Positions 1-7,695 are shown, numbered from the stretch's first letter. The stretch is 35,684 nucleotides of DNA from Pseudomonas lactis (GCF_001439845.1 NZ_JYLO01000024.1:1-35684); one strand, 5' to 3'. Notes: generated by a model from the letters alone, not told the origin. Made by a program: numbers and translations.

Positions 1-63
1 GTTGTAAGGCGGCAACAACTTGCTCAGCACGGCTTCTTTTCGCTCATGGGAATAACGGGCCAC
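1..63 (-). CDS. Transposase-like protein, N-terminal 21 residues (runs off the left edge)
   Basis: The minus strand reads from GTG at 63-61 without a stop to the window edge. The visible residues are VARYSHERKEAVLSKLLPPY and one more. This basic helical start resembles the first ORF (helix-turn-helix subunit) of IS3-type transposases common in Pseudomonas, of the kind that begin MARYS.ERK. An AAAGGA ribosome-binding site precedes the GTG by a normal distance. An ATG overlaps the GTG but its frame stops after about 14 codons. Only the start is present, so the element, its family and whether it is intact cannot be decided here. The identification rests on recalled similarity, not on a search. 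Confidence 0.5.
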   Translation of the reverse strand, partial: MARYSHERKEAVLSKLLPPYN

Positions 64-74
64 ATCGGTGTCCT

Positions 75-272
75 TTACCGCCTATCTGGGGAAAACTGGA
101 GGGTGACAACTATCCTGCCAGAGGGGGGAATGTCAGCGGCGTTTAGCTTCACATCTGATTGCGTCTCGTCACGGATGACCCCTGCAATCGTTTGAGGACT
201 CAAACCTTCTTTAGCAAGCTGAGTGATGCGTTTATGGTTCAGTTCTCGGAACCCTGGAGCGAGTATAGGCAT
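75..272 (-). CDS. Small hypothetical protein, 65 aa
   Basis: I do not recognise this protein. It starts at ATG 272-270 behind a good GGAG site with a 7-base spacer, and is the only reasonable frame between the transposase-like start and the next gene. Residues about 14-36 (ITQLAKEGLSPQTIAGVIRD) have the spacing of a helix-turn-helix like those of resolvase or phage regulators; the rest has no motif. It lies 11 bases upstream of the transposase-like start on the same strand, so it could be element-encoded or a remnant of an integrated element. It may also be noncoding. Confidence 0.35.
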   Translation of the reverse strand: MPILAPGFRELNHKRITQLAKEGLSPQTIAGVIRDETQSDVKLNAADIPPSGRIVVTLQFSPDRR

Positions 273-399
273 AGGTAATCTCCGTCTGCCGGTTAATGGA
301 AGCCAAGGTTTTCACTAAACTGCTTGGCGATTGAGAGATTACGATTGCCCCGAACTCGATGCTATTCCAAACGGGGATGACCCAAATTAGAGTTGACAA

Positions 400-1542
400 A
401 TGCCGAAAGCTGAATATACGGAATCCGAGCTGTGGGTAAAGGATGGCCTAGAACGCCTGTTCTGGATTGAGATCGCCAAGCGAAAAGCTCGCCTATGCCA
501 AGGTGACGTTTTTTCCCAGCTCTTGGGGCTGAGAGCAGAGCTCGAGTCGTTTTTTGGGAGTTTCTCGAGCGAGTTGGACGAGCCTTGTGAAGGCGGAGAA
601 GAAGTAGTCCTCAACATTGTCCAATTCGGAAAGCACATGTTGAATAGGGTGAGCGATCCCCAACATGCAGAGTTGATAAAAAAGGCAACGAAAGAGTTTG
701 GTAGGCGAGCTTGGGTCATCAAGAACAATCTCGACCATTATCGCGGCTTTTGGCTTTCGGATTTCTCGATCGAGACTGATCTTGCGTTGCTCCATGACTG
801 GTGGTCCTACATTATTTCAACCAAAGGTCGCCAAGAGCTAAACGCAAGAGGAAGATTTTCAACTCATGGAGAGTGCAGGCCTGTGATAGCAACCGAAGAG
901 TTGAAGTTTGAAGGTGAAGAGGAGCCGACGATAAGAGTCGGAGACCCGGTGAACACAATCTCTTCCCTCCAGGCGCCCGTCCGCTTTCCTGAGCGTGTAC
1001 GGCCACGGGGTGTTTATGCATACACGACTGACGAGCATGAAGTCACCATTGACGGCCATGAACTAAAAGACCGGGTTGTATTGGAGTTTGACCTTTTAAA
1101 ACCTCTTCCCCCTATGAGGCAGATAGAGGCTCTGCTCCGTATCACGCAACGCGGGGCCAAAGCTTTACGAATGGTTGAGAGACTAAACCGTGGTGTTTAC
1201 CAACCATACGAGGACTGCGATTCTGAAGGCCGTGGCGAGAGGCTTTTGCTCGATTTGATGACGGATCCGCCCGAAAGCCATGAACTCATGGGGGCCTTCA
1301 CCAGCGCTAGGCCGATGATTGCCGGGCTGGCTTGTTGGGACCTTGTTGCTGAGGGGATGTCCGACGCTCGTGCTGCCGACAGGGTGGCAAGGGAGTTGCT
1401 CGGTGTTGATGATGCTCAGGTGCTACATCAGCGTCAGGTGGTCCGAGCGCTGAAAGACGTAGTCCGGCCGCGTGTTCAAGCTTACGAGTCTTCAAAACTT
1501 CCATGGAACCTCAGTGAAGAACCTGACTTTGCGAGCCGTTAA
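400..1542 (+). CDS. Hypothetical protein, 380 aa, accessory region
   Basis: This is a long open frame of 380 codons with no signal peptide or membrane segment, so the product is probably cytoplasmic. The start is fixed at ATG 400 by an in-frame TGA at 394-396. The ribosome-binding site is poor. The N-terminal half is mixed and charged. Around residues 225-245 a stretch (VVLEFDLLKPLPPMRQIEAL) loosely recalls the C-terminal part of the DUF6387 family found on integrative elements, but I cannot confirm this. Codon use is less GC-rich than in the core genes to the right. It is flanked by a transposase start and a histidine-kinase remnant, which points to cargo of an inserted element. Function unknown. 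Confidence 0.6.
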   Translation: MPKAEYTESELWVKDGLERLFWIEIAKRKARLCQGDVFSQLLGLRAELESFFGSFSSELDEPCEGGEEVVLNIVQFGKHMLNRVSDPQHAELIKKATKEFGRRAWVIKNNLDHYRGFWLSDFSIETDLALLHDWWSYIISTKGRQELNARGRFSTHGECRPVIATEELKFEGEEEPTIRVGDPVNTISSLQAPVRFPERVRPRGVYAYTTDEHEVTIDGHELKDRVVLEFDLLKPLPPMRQIEALLRITQRGAKALRMVERLNRGVYQPYEDCDSEGRGERLLLDLMTDPPESHELMGAFTSARPMIAGLACWDLVAEGMSDARAADRVARELLGVDDAQVLHQRQVVRALKDVVRPRVQAYESSKLPWNLSEEPDFASR

Positions 1543-1550
1543 GGTGTTTT

Positions 1551-1880
1551 GGTGATGCTCTAGAGGCGTGTAGAAAACTCGATTCGTTGCTGATTGAACA
1601 AGGAGCGACCCAAGTTTCGCTTCTGGTAAGCAATTCCGGTGCAGGAATTGAAGCGCAACAACTACCGCATCTGTTCGATAGGTTCTATCGAGTCGACAGT
1701 AGTCGCTCCCGCTCGCAGGGTAGCACCGGGTTAGGCCTGGCGATTGTTCGGTCGATCATGAGCCTGCATCAGTGCGTGGCGGAGGTGAAGAGCATGCCAG
1801 GATCGGTGATCATATTTCGGTTGGGTTTTCCCCAAAGCGAGCGGCTAATTGCTGTTAGGAGATCCCGCCAATCACTGTGA
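1551..1880 (+). pseudogene. Histidine kinase, 3' remnant (HATPase C-terminal part)
   Basis: The frame encodes the ATP-binding end of a two-component sensor kinase of the CusS/CopS metal-sensing type. The G1 motif (SNSGAGIE), F motif (HLFDRFYRVD) and G2 motif (GSTGLGLAIV) are all visible. The sensor, membrane, HAMP and phospho-acceptor (H box) regions and the N box are missing, so it cannot work as a kinase. Upstream of about residue 20 the sequence stops looking like a kinase, and the only start-like codon is a TTG at 1587 without a ribosome-binding site. The 380-aa gene ends at 1542, so a recombination junction lies between about 1543 and 1605. A complete kinase would be roughly 450-470 aa. 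Confidence 0.75.
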
Positions 1881-2002
1881 TGATGGCAGAGTGAACTAAC
1901 TTACTCGGACTCAGTTGGTGAAAAAACTTCCGGAGCCAAAACGATTAACAGCAGAGTACTTGTTCACTTCTTAGCGCCGCTCGACGGGGTTAAGCCAGTA
2001 CG

Positions 2003-2027
2003 GGGGTGGCATTTCGCCCCTTTTTTT
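2003..2027 (+). terminator. Possible intrinsic terminator or leader hairpin
   Basis: A six-pair stem (GGGGTG with CGCCCC, one G-T pair) with a six-base loop is followed by seven T. It ends only 14 bases before the ATG of the exported-protein gene at 2042. It may end transcription from the kinase side, or sit in the leader of the next gene if the promoter is further upstream. Confidence 0.4.
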
Positions 2028-2041
2028 ACCAAGGAAGATCC

Positions 2042-2539
2042 ATGAAATTGAAAGCAGTTCTGTTTGCTGTAATTGCAGCAATAACAACTGCCGCACAAGC
2101 GGCTCCAGCGTCCGAGATGATTTCCGTGTCTGCTGAGCTCACTCGTGACGGTAAGACGGTCAAGAGGTTTGATTTGTCCGGACAAAACGGTGTACCGGCG
2201 CCTTATCAAGAGCTTACACAAATTGGATTCATCGAATCTGCAGTCAAGAGTGGTGGTAAGTGGTGGCCCAAATCTGGGACGTTTGCCGAAGGTGTCAGTG
2301 CAGTGTTCACTCCAAGGGTCACAAGCGACGGGCAGATCCTAGTTAAGTACGTTTTCGACTACAAAAAACTGATCCGTTTCGATAAGAAAATGTTTGGTGA
2401 TGTTGAAGTACAAAGGCCTGTCAGTGAGGGATACGACCAGTCCAGTAGTTTCACCATCAACAGCGGTGACCAGCGCGAGTTCACTACGGTAAATCAAGGG
2501 GTGAAGTGGCAACTGATTATTGCAGCTGCGCGTCAATAG
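2042..2539 (+). CDS. Small exported protein of unknown function, 165 aa
   Basis: The start at ATG 2042 is chosen because AAGGAAG sits 4 bases upstream and because it gives a clean signal peptide (MKLKAVLFAVIAAITTAAQA, cut after AQA). An upstream in-frame start at 2006 would destroy that. The mature protein is about 145 aa, mostly beta-strand in appearance, with no cysteines and no recognisable catalytic motif, so it should be periplasmic or secreted. It lies alone between the kinase remnant and the insertion remnant. I do not recognise the family. Confidence 0.7.
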   Translation: MKLKAVLFAVIAAITTAAQAAPASEMISVSAELTRDGKTVKRFDLSGQNGVPAPYQELTQIGFIESAVKSGGKWWPKSGTFAEGVSAVFTPRVTSDGQILVKYVFDYKKLIRFDKKMFGDVEVQRPVSEGYDQSSSFTINSGDQREFTTVNQGVKWQLIIAAARQ

Positions 2540-2560
2540 TGGCTTGTGATAGCGGGGGGC

Positions 2561-2707
2561 TGTTGACACTGGTCAAAAGCCAGTCGCATTAATGTCCACT
2601 GGCGCCGACGATTGAGCCTCCAGCATCGTTAGTCGAGACTAAGAGCGGCACACAGTACGCCAGTCGCATTAATTTCAAAAAAGTCGCATCTATTTCAAAA
2701 ACCGACA
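2561..2707. mobile_element. Remnant of an insertion element (147 bp, TGT...ACA)
   Basis: The segment begins TGTTGACACTGGTC and ends AACCGACA, so on either strand it reads TGT...ACA. Three copies of an AGTCGCAT(T/C)(A/T)AT motif lie inside, at about 2583, 2660 and 2684, the first two extended to CCAGTCGCATTAAT. Several short repeats near a terminus are typical of IS21-type ends. No transposase is left. The right edge coincides with the point where the piuA-like coding sequence stops, so the element or its deletion derivative truncated that gene. The family assignment is tentative. Confidence 0.5.
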
Positions 2708-3903
2708 CCAGTGGAGTAAGTGTGCTTGAAGCCCAAGGCCTGGAAGCTGCCAAACAGATCGGTCTGGTTGGTGGTTGTGGTCGTGGTGGAGACACGGCTG
2801 TTGGCGCGACGCCAGACGGTGCCGTAGCGGTTGACGTTGAACTTGCTGTCATCCGGCTGAGTGAGCACATAGTCCTGGCCGGTGCTGCCGTGGCGCAGGG
2901 TGTTCTTGAGCGTCATGTTGTCGTTCAGGTCGTGCTCGATGGAGAACGTGCTGATGTCTGCGCGAGTCTTGCGAAAGTCACGGCTTTTCAAACCGTAGAA
3001 GTTGTTGCTGTCGCCGCCGTCGTTGGGTTTGTCATGCACGTGGGCCGTGGCGGTCGCTGAGCCATAGCCATACGGAATCCCCGAATCCGGCAGGTCATCA
3101 CTTTCCATATGGTAGTAGCTGAGGTTGACGCGGGTCGGTGTGCCCAGGCCAAAGGTCAGCGACGGTGCCACGCCCCAACGGTCGTAGTTCACCGCATCGC
3201 GGCCAGCCACATTTTGTTCATGGCTCATCAGGTTCAGGCGGAAGGCCGCGCTGTCGTCCAGGAACTGGCGGTTCACGTCGAGCACGTAGCGGCGGGTCTG
3301 GTCGGAGCCGTAGGTAAAGCCGCCGTTGGTGAAGTCCCGCGCTTGTGGGGTCTTGCTCACCAGGTTGAGGCTGCCACCGGCCGAGCCACGACCGCCGAAC
3401 GAAGAGTTCGGGCCTTTGCTGACTTCGATGGACTCGATGTCGAAAATCTCGCGACTCTGGCCACCGGTATCGCGCACGCCATCTAGGTAGGTATCGCCCT
3501 GGGCATCGAAACCACGGATGAACGGGCGGTCGCCCTGAGGGTTGCCACCTTCACCGGCACCGAAGGTGATACCCGGTACGGTGCGCAAGGCATCCTGCAA
3601 CGAGGTGGCGGCGGTGTCCTTGAGTACTTGTTGCGGCACCACGGTGACCGAACGCGGCGTGTCCACCAGCGGCGCGGTGTATTTCTGCGACGAGGCTTTT
3701 TCCACCTGGTAGGAGGTGTTGTCCTGATCCTGGCCGGTGATGTTGGTGGCGCCGAGGGAGATAGGGTTGCGCTCGCCTTTTGGCTCGGTATTTTCAGCCG
3801 CCTGCGCCAGGTGGGCGGCGGAGCCGGCACTCAGGGCAACGCCGATGGCCGAAGCCAGCATGCGTGGTGAACTGACCGGTATTTTTAGAATAGTGCGCGA
3901 CAT
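2695..3903 (-). pseudogene. piuA: TonB-dependent siderophore receptor, truncated (piuA/fiu-like)
   Basis: This is the N-terminal 402 residues of an outer-membrane catecholate siderophore receptor of the PiuA/Fiu family, which is usually about 750 aa. The start at 3903 has an AAGGGA site and gives a signal peptide ending near AQAAE; a longer frame to 3966 adds residues before it. The plug domain is complete (TPRSVTVVPQQVL, FIRGFDAQGDTYLDGVRD, IEVSKGPNSSFGGRGSAGG), followed by the first beta-barrel strands. The frame stops at TGA right at the edge of the insertion remnant, so most of the barrel is missing and the product cannot be a transporter. It is divergent from piuC, as expected for this iron locus. 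Confidence 0.85.
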
Positions 3904-3972
3904 GACGTGTCCCTTCCCCAAGGTTGTGAGGTCGCGGAATATAGGGCCAACAAGACTTTGTATCAATTGCGA

Positions 3973-3990
3973 GATATTGCTATTCGCATC
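3973..3990. promoter_or_regulatory. Candidate Fur box upstream of piuA
   Basis: GATATTGCTATTCGCATC is an imperfect inverted repeat resembling the Fur consensus GATAATGATAATCATTATC. It lies 70-87 bases upstream of the piuA-like start in an AT-rich intergenic region, where an iron-repressed promoter is expected. Confidence 0.45.
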
Positions 3991-4063
3991 AAATTTACAT
4001 TCTTTACACTTTTTCTTTACGGATTTTGTGTTCTCGTTCGTCCCCGCGTTTTACAGGGCGGAT

Positions 4064-4080
4064 AAGAATCAATACCATTG
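4064..4080. promoter_or_regulatory. Candidate Fur box upstream of piuC
   Basis: The sequence AAGAATCAATACCATTG lies about 30 bases before the piuC ATG. Its 15-base core at 4065-4079 is found again, exactly, on the opposite strand upstream of the second TonB receptor at 16179-16193. Shared position before two iron genes and the GAGAATCA-type half site support a Fur operator. Confidence 0.6.
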
Positions 4081-4109
4081 ACGCCTCTCTGATCGCAGGT
4101 ATTGCCCCC

Positions 4110-4790
4110 ATGTTGCTGCACATTCCCGGCCTGTTCTCTCGCGAGGAGGTGCTGCGCATTCGCCAGGCCCTGGAAGAGACCGAATGGGCTGACGGCAAAA
4201 TCACCGCCGGGCACCAATCCGCCAAAGCCAAGCACAACCTGCAATTGCCCGAAGGCCACCCCCTGGCCAAGGAAATCGGCGCGGCGATGCTGGAACGGTT
4301 GTGGAGCAACCCGCTGTTCATGTCGGCCGCGCTGCCGCATAAAGTCTTCCCGCCACTGCTTAACTGCTACACCGCAGGCGGCAGTTTCGACTTTCATATC
4401 GACAATGCGGTGCGCCAACCCAAAGGCAGCCATGAGCGCGTGCGCACCGACCTTTCGTCCACGCTATTCTTCAGCGACCCCGACGACTACGACGGTGGGG
4501 AACTGGAGATCCAGGACACCTTCGGCCTGCAGCGGGTCAAGCTACCCGCCGGCGACATGGTGCTGTACCCCGGCTCCAGCCTGCACAAGGTCAACGCGGT
4601 GACCCGTGGCGCGCGCTATGCCTCGTTCTTCTGGACCCAAAGCCTGGTGCGCGAAGACAGCCAGCGCACCTTGCTGTTCGAGATGGACGGCGCCATTCAG
4701 CAACTGACCCGCGACGTGCCCGACCACCCCGCGTTGATCCAGCTCACCGGCACCTACCACAACCTGTTGCGCCGCTGGGTCGAGGTCTGA
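4110..4790 (+). CDS. piuC: PiuC, Fe(II)/2-oxoglutarate-dependent PKHD-type dioxygenase
   Basis: A 226-aa cytoplasmic dioxygenase of the PiuC/YbiX family, linked to siderophore uptake under iron limitation; its exact substrate is not settled. The start at 4110 gives the exact family length, and an 84-base in-frame extension upstream is not needed. The iron ligands are visible: His96 and Asp98 in FHIDNAV, His159 in SLHKVNAV, and the 2-oxoglutarate-binding Arg169 in TRGARYASFF. The double-stranded beta-helix occupies about residues 78-178. It is divergent from the piuA-like receptor and only 2 bases separate it from the Sel1 gene downstream, so the two are cotranscribed. A Fur-box-like site lies just upstream. 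Confidence 0.95.
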   Translation: MLLHIPGLFSREEVLRIRQALEETEWADGKITAGHQSAKAKHNLQLPEGHPLAKEIGAAMLERLWSNPLFMSAALPHKVFPPLLNCYTAGGSFDFHIDNAVRQPKGSHERVRTDLSSTLFFSDPDDYDGGELEIQDTFGLQRVKLPAGDMVLYPGSSLHKVNAVTRGARYASFFWTQSLVREDSQRTLLFEMDGAIQQLTRDVPDHPALIQLTGTYHNLLRRWVEV

Positions 4791-4792
4791 GC

Positions 4793-5551
4793 ATGGGCTT
4801 TTTATTGCGCCGCGAAGAAGTGCTAAACGTCGAGCAATTACAAAGCATGCTCGATGATTCCCCGGTGCGCGCCGCCCAGGCCATCCTGATCGCCGCCAAG
4901 GCAGGGGTGGTCGATGCCCAGGCCCTGCTCGGGCAAATATTGCTGGAAGGGCGCGGCATTGCCCGCGATGAAGCCTTGGCACTGCGCTGGTTCCAGATTG
5001 CCGCGCAGGGCGGTCACCTGATGGCGCGCAATATGATCGGGCGTTGCCGGGAGCATGGCTGGGGCTGCGCTGTCGATGAGGCCGCCGCAGCACGGGAATA
5101 TCGCCTGGCGGCACACGCCGGGTTGGATTGGGGCCAGTACAACTACGCCAACCTGTTGGCTACCGGTCGCGGCATGGAGCAAGACCAGGCCCAAGCGCTG
5201 ACGCTTTATCGCCAGGCCGCAGGGCAGGGCCACGCCAAGTCGATGAACCTGCTGGGGCGTTATCTGGAAGACGGCCAGTATTGCCCCAGGGATCTAGAGA
5301 CAGCCGTAGAATGGTACCGACGCTCCGCCGAAGCCGGGGATTTTCGGGGGCAGTTCAGCTATGCAGCGGTGCTGGCGGACAGAGGGCAGATCGACGCTGC
5401 GCTGGAATGGCTGCGAAAGGCTTTGGCGGCTGGGAATTTCAAATTCCTGCGAACGGCGCATAAGGCGCTGGCACAGGCCAATGACCCGCAGATTCGCGCC
5501 ATGGCCGAGGCTTATCAAGGGCACGCGGACCAATTGGAGAAAACGCTGTAG
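4793..5551 (+). CDS. Sel1/TPR-like repeat protein of the piu locus
   Basis: The protein has 252 aa with at least four Sel1-like repeats of about 36 residues between roughly residues 38 and 215. Repeat signatures include AQALLGQILLEGRGIARDEA, YNYANLLATGRGMEQDQ, MNLLGRYLEDG and FSYAAVLADRG, with A..WY/W..AA cores. Such helical repeats serve as protein-binding scaffolds. There is no signal peptide, so it is probably cytoplasmic. Its ATG is 2 bases after the piuC stop. The equivalent of P. aeruginosa PA4516 sits in the same place, which suggests a role with PiuC, but the partner is unknown. Confidence 0.85.
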   Translation: MGFLLRREEVLNVEQLQSMLDDSPVRAAQAILIAAKAGVVDAQALLGQILLEGRGIARDEALALRWFQIAAQGGHLMARNMIGRCREHGWGCAVDEAAAAREYRLAAHAGLDWGQYNYANLLATGRGMEQDQAQALTLYRQAAGQGHAKSMNLLGRYLEDGQYCPRDLETAVEWYRRSAEAGDFRGQFSYAAVLADRGQIDAALEWLRKALAAGNFKFLRTAHKALAQANDPQIRAMAEAYQGHADQLEKTL

Positions 5552-5633
5552 GACCCCGTTTCTACACATTCACGTGTTCCGGTTTGTCGATGAACGGCAA
5601 GGATCGAAGGTTGAAGCTCTGGCTTAAGTCACT

Positions 5634-5652
5634 ATGATTAAGCTTGAATCAT
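5634..5652. promoter_or_regulatory. Palindromic candidate operator of the toxin-antitoxin operon
   Basis: ATGATTAAGCTTGAATCAT is an almost perfect palindrome (one mismatched position pair), 43-61 bases upstream of the antitoxin ATG. Ribbon-helix-helix antitoxins bind such palindromes to repress their own operon. The role is inferred from position and symmetry. Confidence 0.5.
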
Positions 5653-5694
5653 TTTTAATCGCCTGCTTGTCATTTATCCGCAGAGAGAGTTTTC

Positions 5695-5961
5695 ATGGGT
5701 GCCGAAACCAAAGTAATGACAGCTCATATTCCCACTGCCCTTGCTCAGAAAGTTGACCAGATTGCCGCGCGAATGGATCGCTCACGCGGATGGGTGGTGA
5801 AACAGGCCCTCGCTGATTGGGTCGATCAAGAAGAAGAGCGCAGCCGGCTGACGCTTGAGGCTATGGCAGATGTAGATGCGGGGCGCGTGATCGATCACCA
5901 GGCAGTGCAGGCCTGGGCAGATAGCCTGAGCACCGATTCGCCGCTACCGGTACCGCGCTGA
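5695..5961 (+). CDS. Antitoxin, ribbon-helix-helix (CopG/ParD-like)
   Basis: An 88-aa antitoxin. The N-terminal 45 residues form a ribbon-helix-helix DNA-binding unit (strand KVMTAHIPTAL, then helices around QKVDQIAARM and RGWVVKQALADWV). The acidic C-terminal half (QEEERSRLTLEAMADVD, then VQAWADSL) is the usual toxin-wrapping segment. The start at 5695 follows GAGAG by 7 bases. The stop TGA overlaps the toxin ATG by one base, as in a classic translationally coupled pair. It should neutralise the ParE-like toxin and, alone or with it, repress the promoter at the palindrome upstream. Confidence 0.9.
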   Translation: MGAETKVMTAHIPTALAQKVDQIAARMDRSRGWVVKQALADWVDQEEERSRLTLEAMADVDAGRVIDHQAVQAWADSLSTDSPLPVPR

Positions 5962-6236
5962 TGGAGCTGAGGTGGACAAGTAAAGCCTTATCCGACCTGG
6001 CTCGATTATATGACTTCCTCTCTGTTGTAAACCGCGAAGCTGCCGCCCGCATCGTGCAGTCACTGTCTCAAGCGCCTGACACGCTGCTCGATAATCCGCG
6101 CATCGGTGAGAGAATTGAAGAGTTTTCACCGCGCGACGTAAGAAGACTTTTAGTCGGCCATTACGAAATGCGCTACGAAATTCAACAGTCGACACTCTAT
6201 ATTCTACGGTTATGGCACGTTCGCGAAGATCGCTGA
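5961..6236 (+). CDS. RelE/ParE-superfamily toxin
   Basis: A 91-aa toxin with the ParE/RelE fold: helical hairpin in the first 45 residues (SKALSDLARLYDFLSVVNRE), then the beta-sheet with the family's conserved end (YEMRYEIQQSTLYILRLWHV followed by REDR). The full family length and the intact C-terminal WHVREDR suggest a working protein. ParE members inhibit DNA gyrase, while RelE members cut mRNA on the ribosome; the W/H-x-R-E-D/R ending is seen more in ParE-like proteins, but the target cannot be settled from sequence. It is coupled to the antitoxin by a one-base overlap and ends just before a bidirectional terminator. Confidence 0.9.
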   Translation: MELRWTSKALSDLARLYDFLSVVNREAAARIVQSLSQAPDTLLDNPRIGERIEEFSPRDVRRLLVGHYEMRYEIQQSTLYILRLWHVREDR

Positions 6237-6255
6237 GGGCGCGTACCACAGACAG

Positions 6256-6286
6256 AAAAAAGCCCATGAAACGTCATGGGCTTTTT
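6256..6286. terminator. Bidirectional intrinsic terminator between toxin and speC
   Basis: A 13-pair inverted repeat (AAAAAGCCCATGA with TCATGGGCTTTTT) around an AACG loop gives a T-run on both strands. It lies 20 bases after the toxin stop and 17 bases after the converging speC stop, so it can end both transcripts. Confidence 0.9.
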
Positions 6287-6302
6287 AGTTATAACCGTCT
6301 TA

Positions 6303-7466
6303 TTACACGTAAAACGACTTTAACGGCGGGAACCCATTGAATTCCACCGCGCTGTAGCTGGTGGTGTAGGCACCGGTCGACAACCAGTACAGTCGATCAC
6401 CAATGGCCAGGTTCAATGGCAGGCCGTACTTGTAGTTTTCGTACATGATATCGGCGCTGTCGCAGGTCGGGCCGGCGATGACCACTTCTTCCATCTCGCC
6501 TTTCTTCTCGGTCCAGATCGGGAACTTGATGGCTTCGTCCATGGTTTCGATCAGGCCGGAGAACTTGCCCACATCCGTGTACACCCAACGCTCGACGGCG
6601 GTACGGGACTTGCGCGCCACCAGTACCACTTCGCTGACCAGGATGCCGGCGTTGGCGATCAGCGAACGGCCAGGTTCCAGGATGATTTCCGGCAGGTCGT
6701 CACCGAAGTCTTCCTTGAGGAAACGGATGATTTCTTCAGCGTAGGTTTCCAGGCTGTTGGTACGGGTGATGTAGTTGGCCGGGAAGCCGCCGCCCATGTT
6801 GATCAGCTTCAGCTCGATGCCGTCTTCTTCTTTCAGGCGTTCGAAGATCACCTTGACCTTGGCGATGGCCGCGTCCCACACGCTGATGTCGCGCTGTTGC
6901 GAGCCAACGTGGAACGAGATGCCGTACGGCACCAGGCCCAGGTCGCGGGCGAGGATCAGCAGGTCCATGGCCATGTCGGTCTGGCAACCGAATTTGCGCG
7001 ACAACGGCCAGTCAGCAGTGGTGGAGCCTTCGGTGAGGATACGCACATACACTTTCGAACCCGGCGCGGCCTTGGCGATGTTGCGCAGGTCGGCTTCGGA
7101 GTCGGTGGAGAACAGGCGCACGCCCTTCTCATAGAAGTAGCGAATATCCTTGGATTTCTTGATGGTGTTGCCGTAGCTGATACGGTCGGCGCTGACGCCG
7201 CGGTCCATGACCTTGTCCAGCTCGTAGATCGAGGCGATGTCGAAGCTCGAACCCTTGTCTTTCAACAGGTCGATGATCTCCACGGCCGGGTTGGCCTTGA
7301 CGGCGTAATACACCTTGGCGAATTCGAAACCGGCGCGCAGGTCATCGTAGGCCTGGCTGATCATCGCGGTGTCGATCACCACGAATGGGGTTTCTTGTTT
7401 GTCGGCGAACGCCTTCATTTTGTCAAAGGTGGCGCGCGCGAAATAATCTTCGACGTTGATCGACAT
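6303..7466 (-). CDS. speC: Ornithine/lysine decarboxylase, fold III (SpeC type)
   Basis: A 387-aa PLP enzyme of the alanine-racemase-like (fold III) decarboxylases. It converts ornithine to putrescine (some members also take lysine to cadaverine), a first step in polyamine synthesis. The PLP lysine is Lys57 in YYAVKANP. PLP-phosphate and stacking residues appear in SFHVGSQ (His186), NMGGGFP (residues 223-229) and EPGR (264-267), and the catalytic Cys335-Asp336 is in GPTCDSAD. Length equals P. aeruginosa SpeC (PA4519). It starts at 7466 behind AGGAG. About 200 bases of leader with a terminator hairpin precede it. Confidence 0.95.
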   Translation of the reverse strand: MSINVEDYFARATFDKMKAFADKQETPFVVIDTAMISQAYDDLRAGFEFAKVYYAVKANPAVEIIDLLKDKGSSFDIASIYELDKVMDRGVSADRISYGNTIKKSKDIRYFYEKGVRLFSTDSEADLRNIAKAAPGSKVYVRILTEGSTTADWPLSRKFGCQTDMAMDLLILARDLGLVPYGISFHVGSQQRDISVWDAAIAKVKVIFERLKEEDGIELKLINMGGGFPANYITRTNSLETYAEEIIRFLKEDFGDDLPEIILEPGRSLIANAGILVSEVVLVARKSRTAVERWVYTDVGKFSGLIETMDEAIKFPIWTEKKGEMEEVVIAGPTCDSADIMYENYKYGLPLNLAIGDRLYWLSTGAYTTSYSAVEFNGFPPLKSFYV

Positions 7467-7572
7467 GCTGGGGAACTCCTAAGGGCAAACTGTATTGATC
7501 AATGGGTGCAAATGAACGTCCTCCGTATCCCCACTTTGGTTCGCCTACTTCCCAAGGCATGTCGCCGAAAGC

Positions 7573-7605
7573 AAAAAGGCCACGGGGTAAGCTGCCCTTG
7601 GCCTT
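7573..7605 (-). terminator. Intrinsic terminator in the speC leader (candidate attenuator)
   Basis: On the minus strand AAGGCCAAGGGC and, after a short loop, a matching half ending TGGCC form a GC-rich stem followed by TTTTT. It is about 107 bases before the speC ATG and about 55 bases after the predicted start of transcription, so it would stop the speC transcript unless read-through is allowed. It could instead just insulate speC from the opuC operon upstream. Confidence 0.65.
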
Positions 7606-7666
7606 GCTGTCTCGTCGTCAGTACTTGAGCCGGATGGATCGTTTCCAGCATGGACGTTCGGCGCGA

Positions 7667-7695
7667 ACTTTAGGGCTTGGCGGGCGTGGGATCAA
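7667..7695 (-). promoter_or_regulatory. Candidate sigma-70 promoter for speC
   Basis: On the minus strand TTGATC (7695-7690) and TAAAGT (7672-7667) are separated by 17 bases. This would start transcription near 7660, giving a leader of about 190 bases that includes the terminator hairpin at 7605-7573. Confidence 0.4.
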
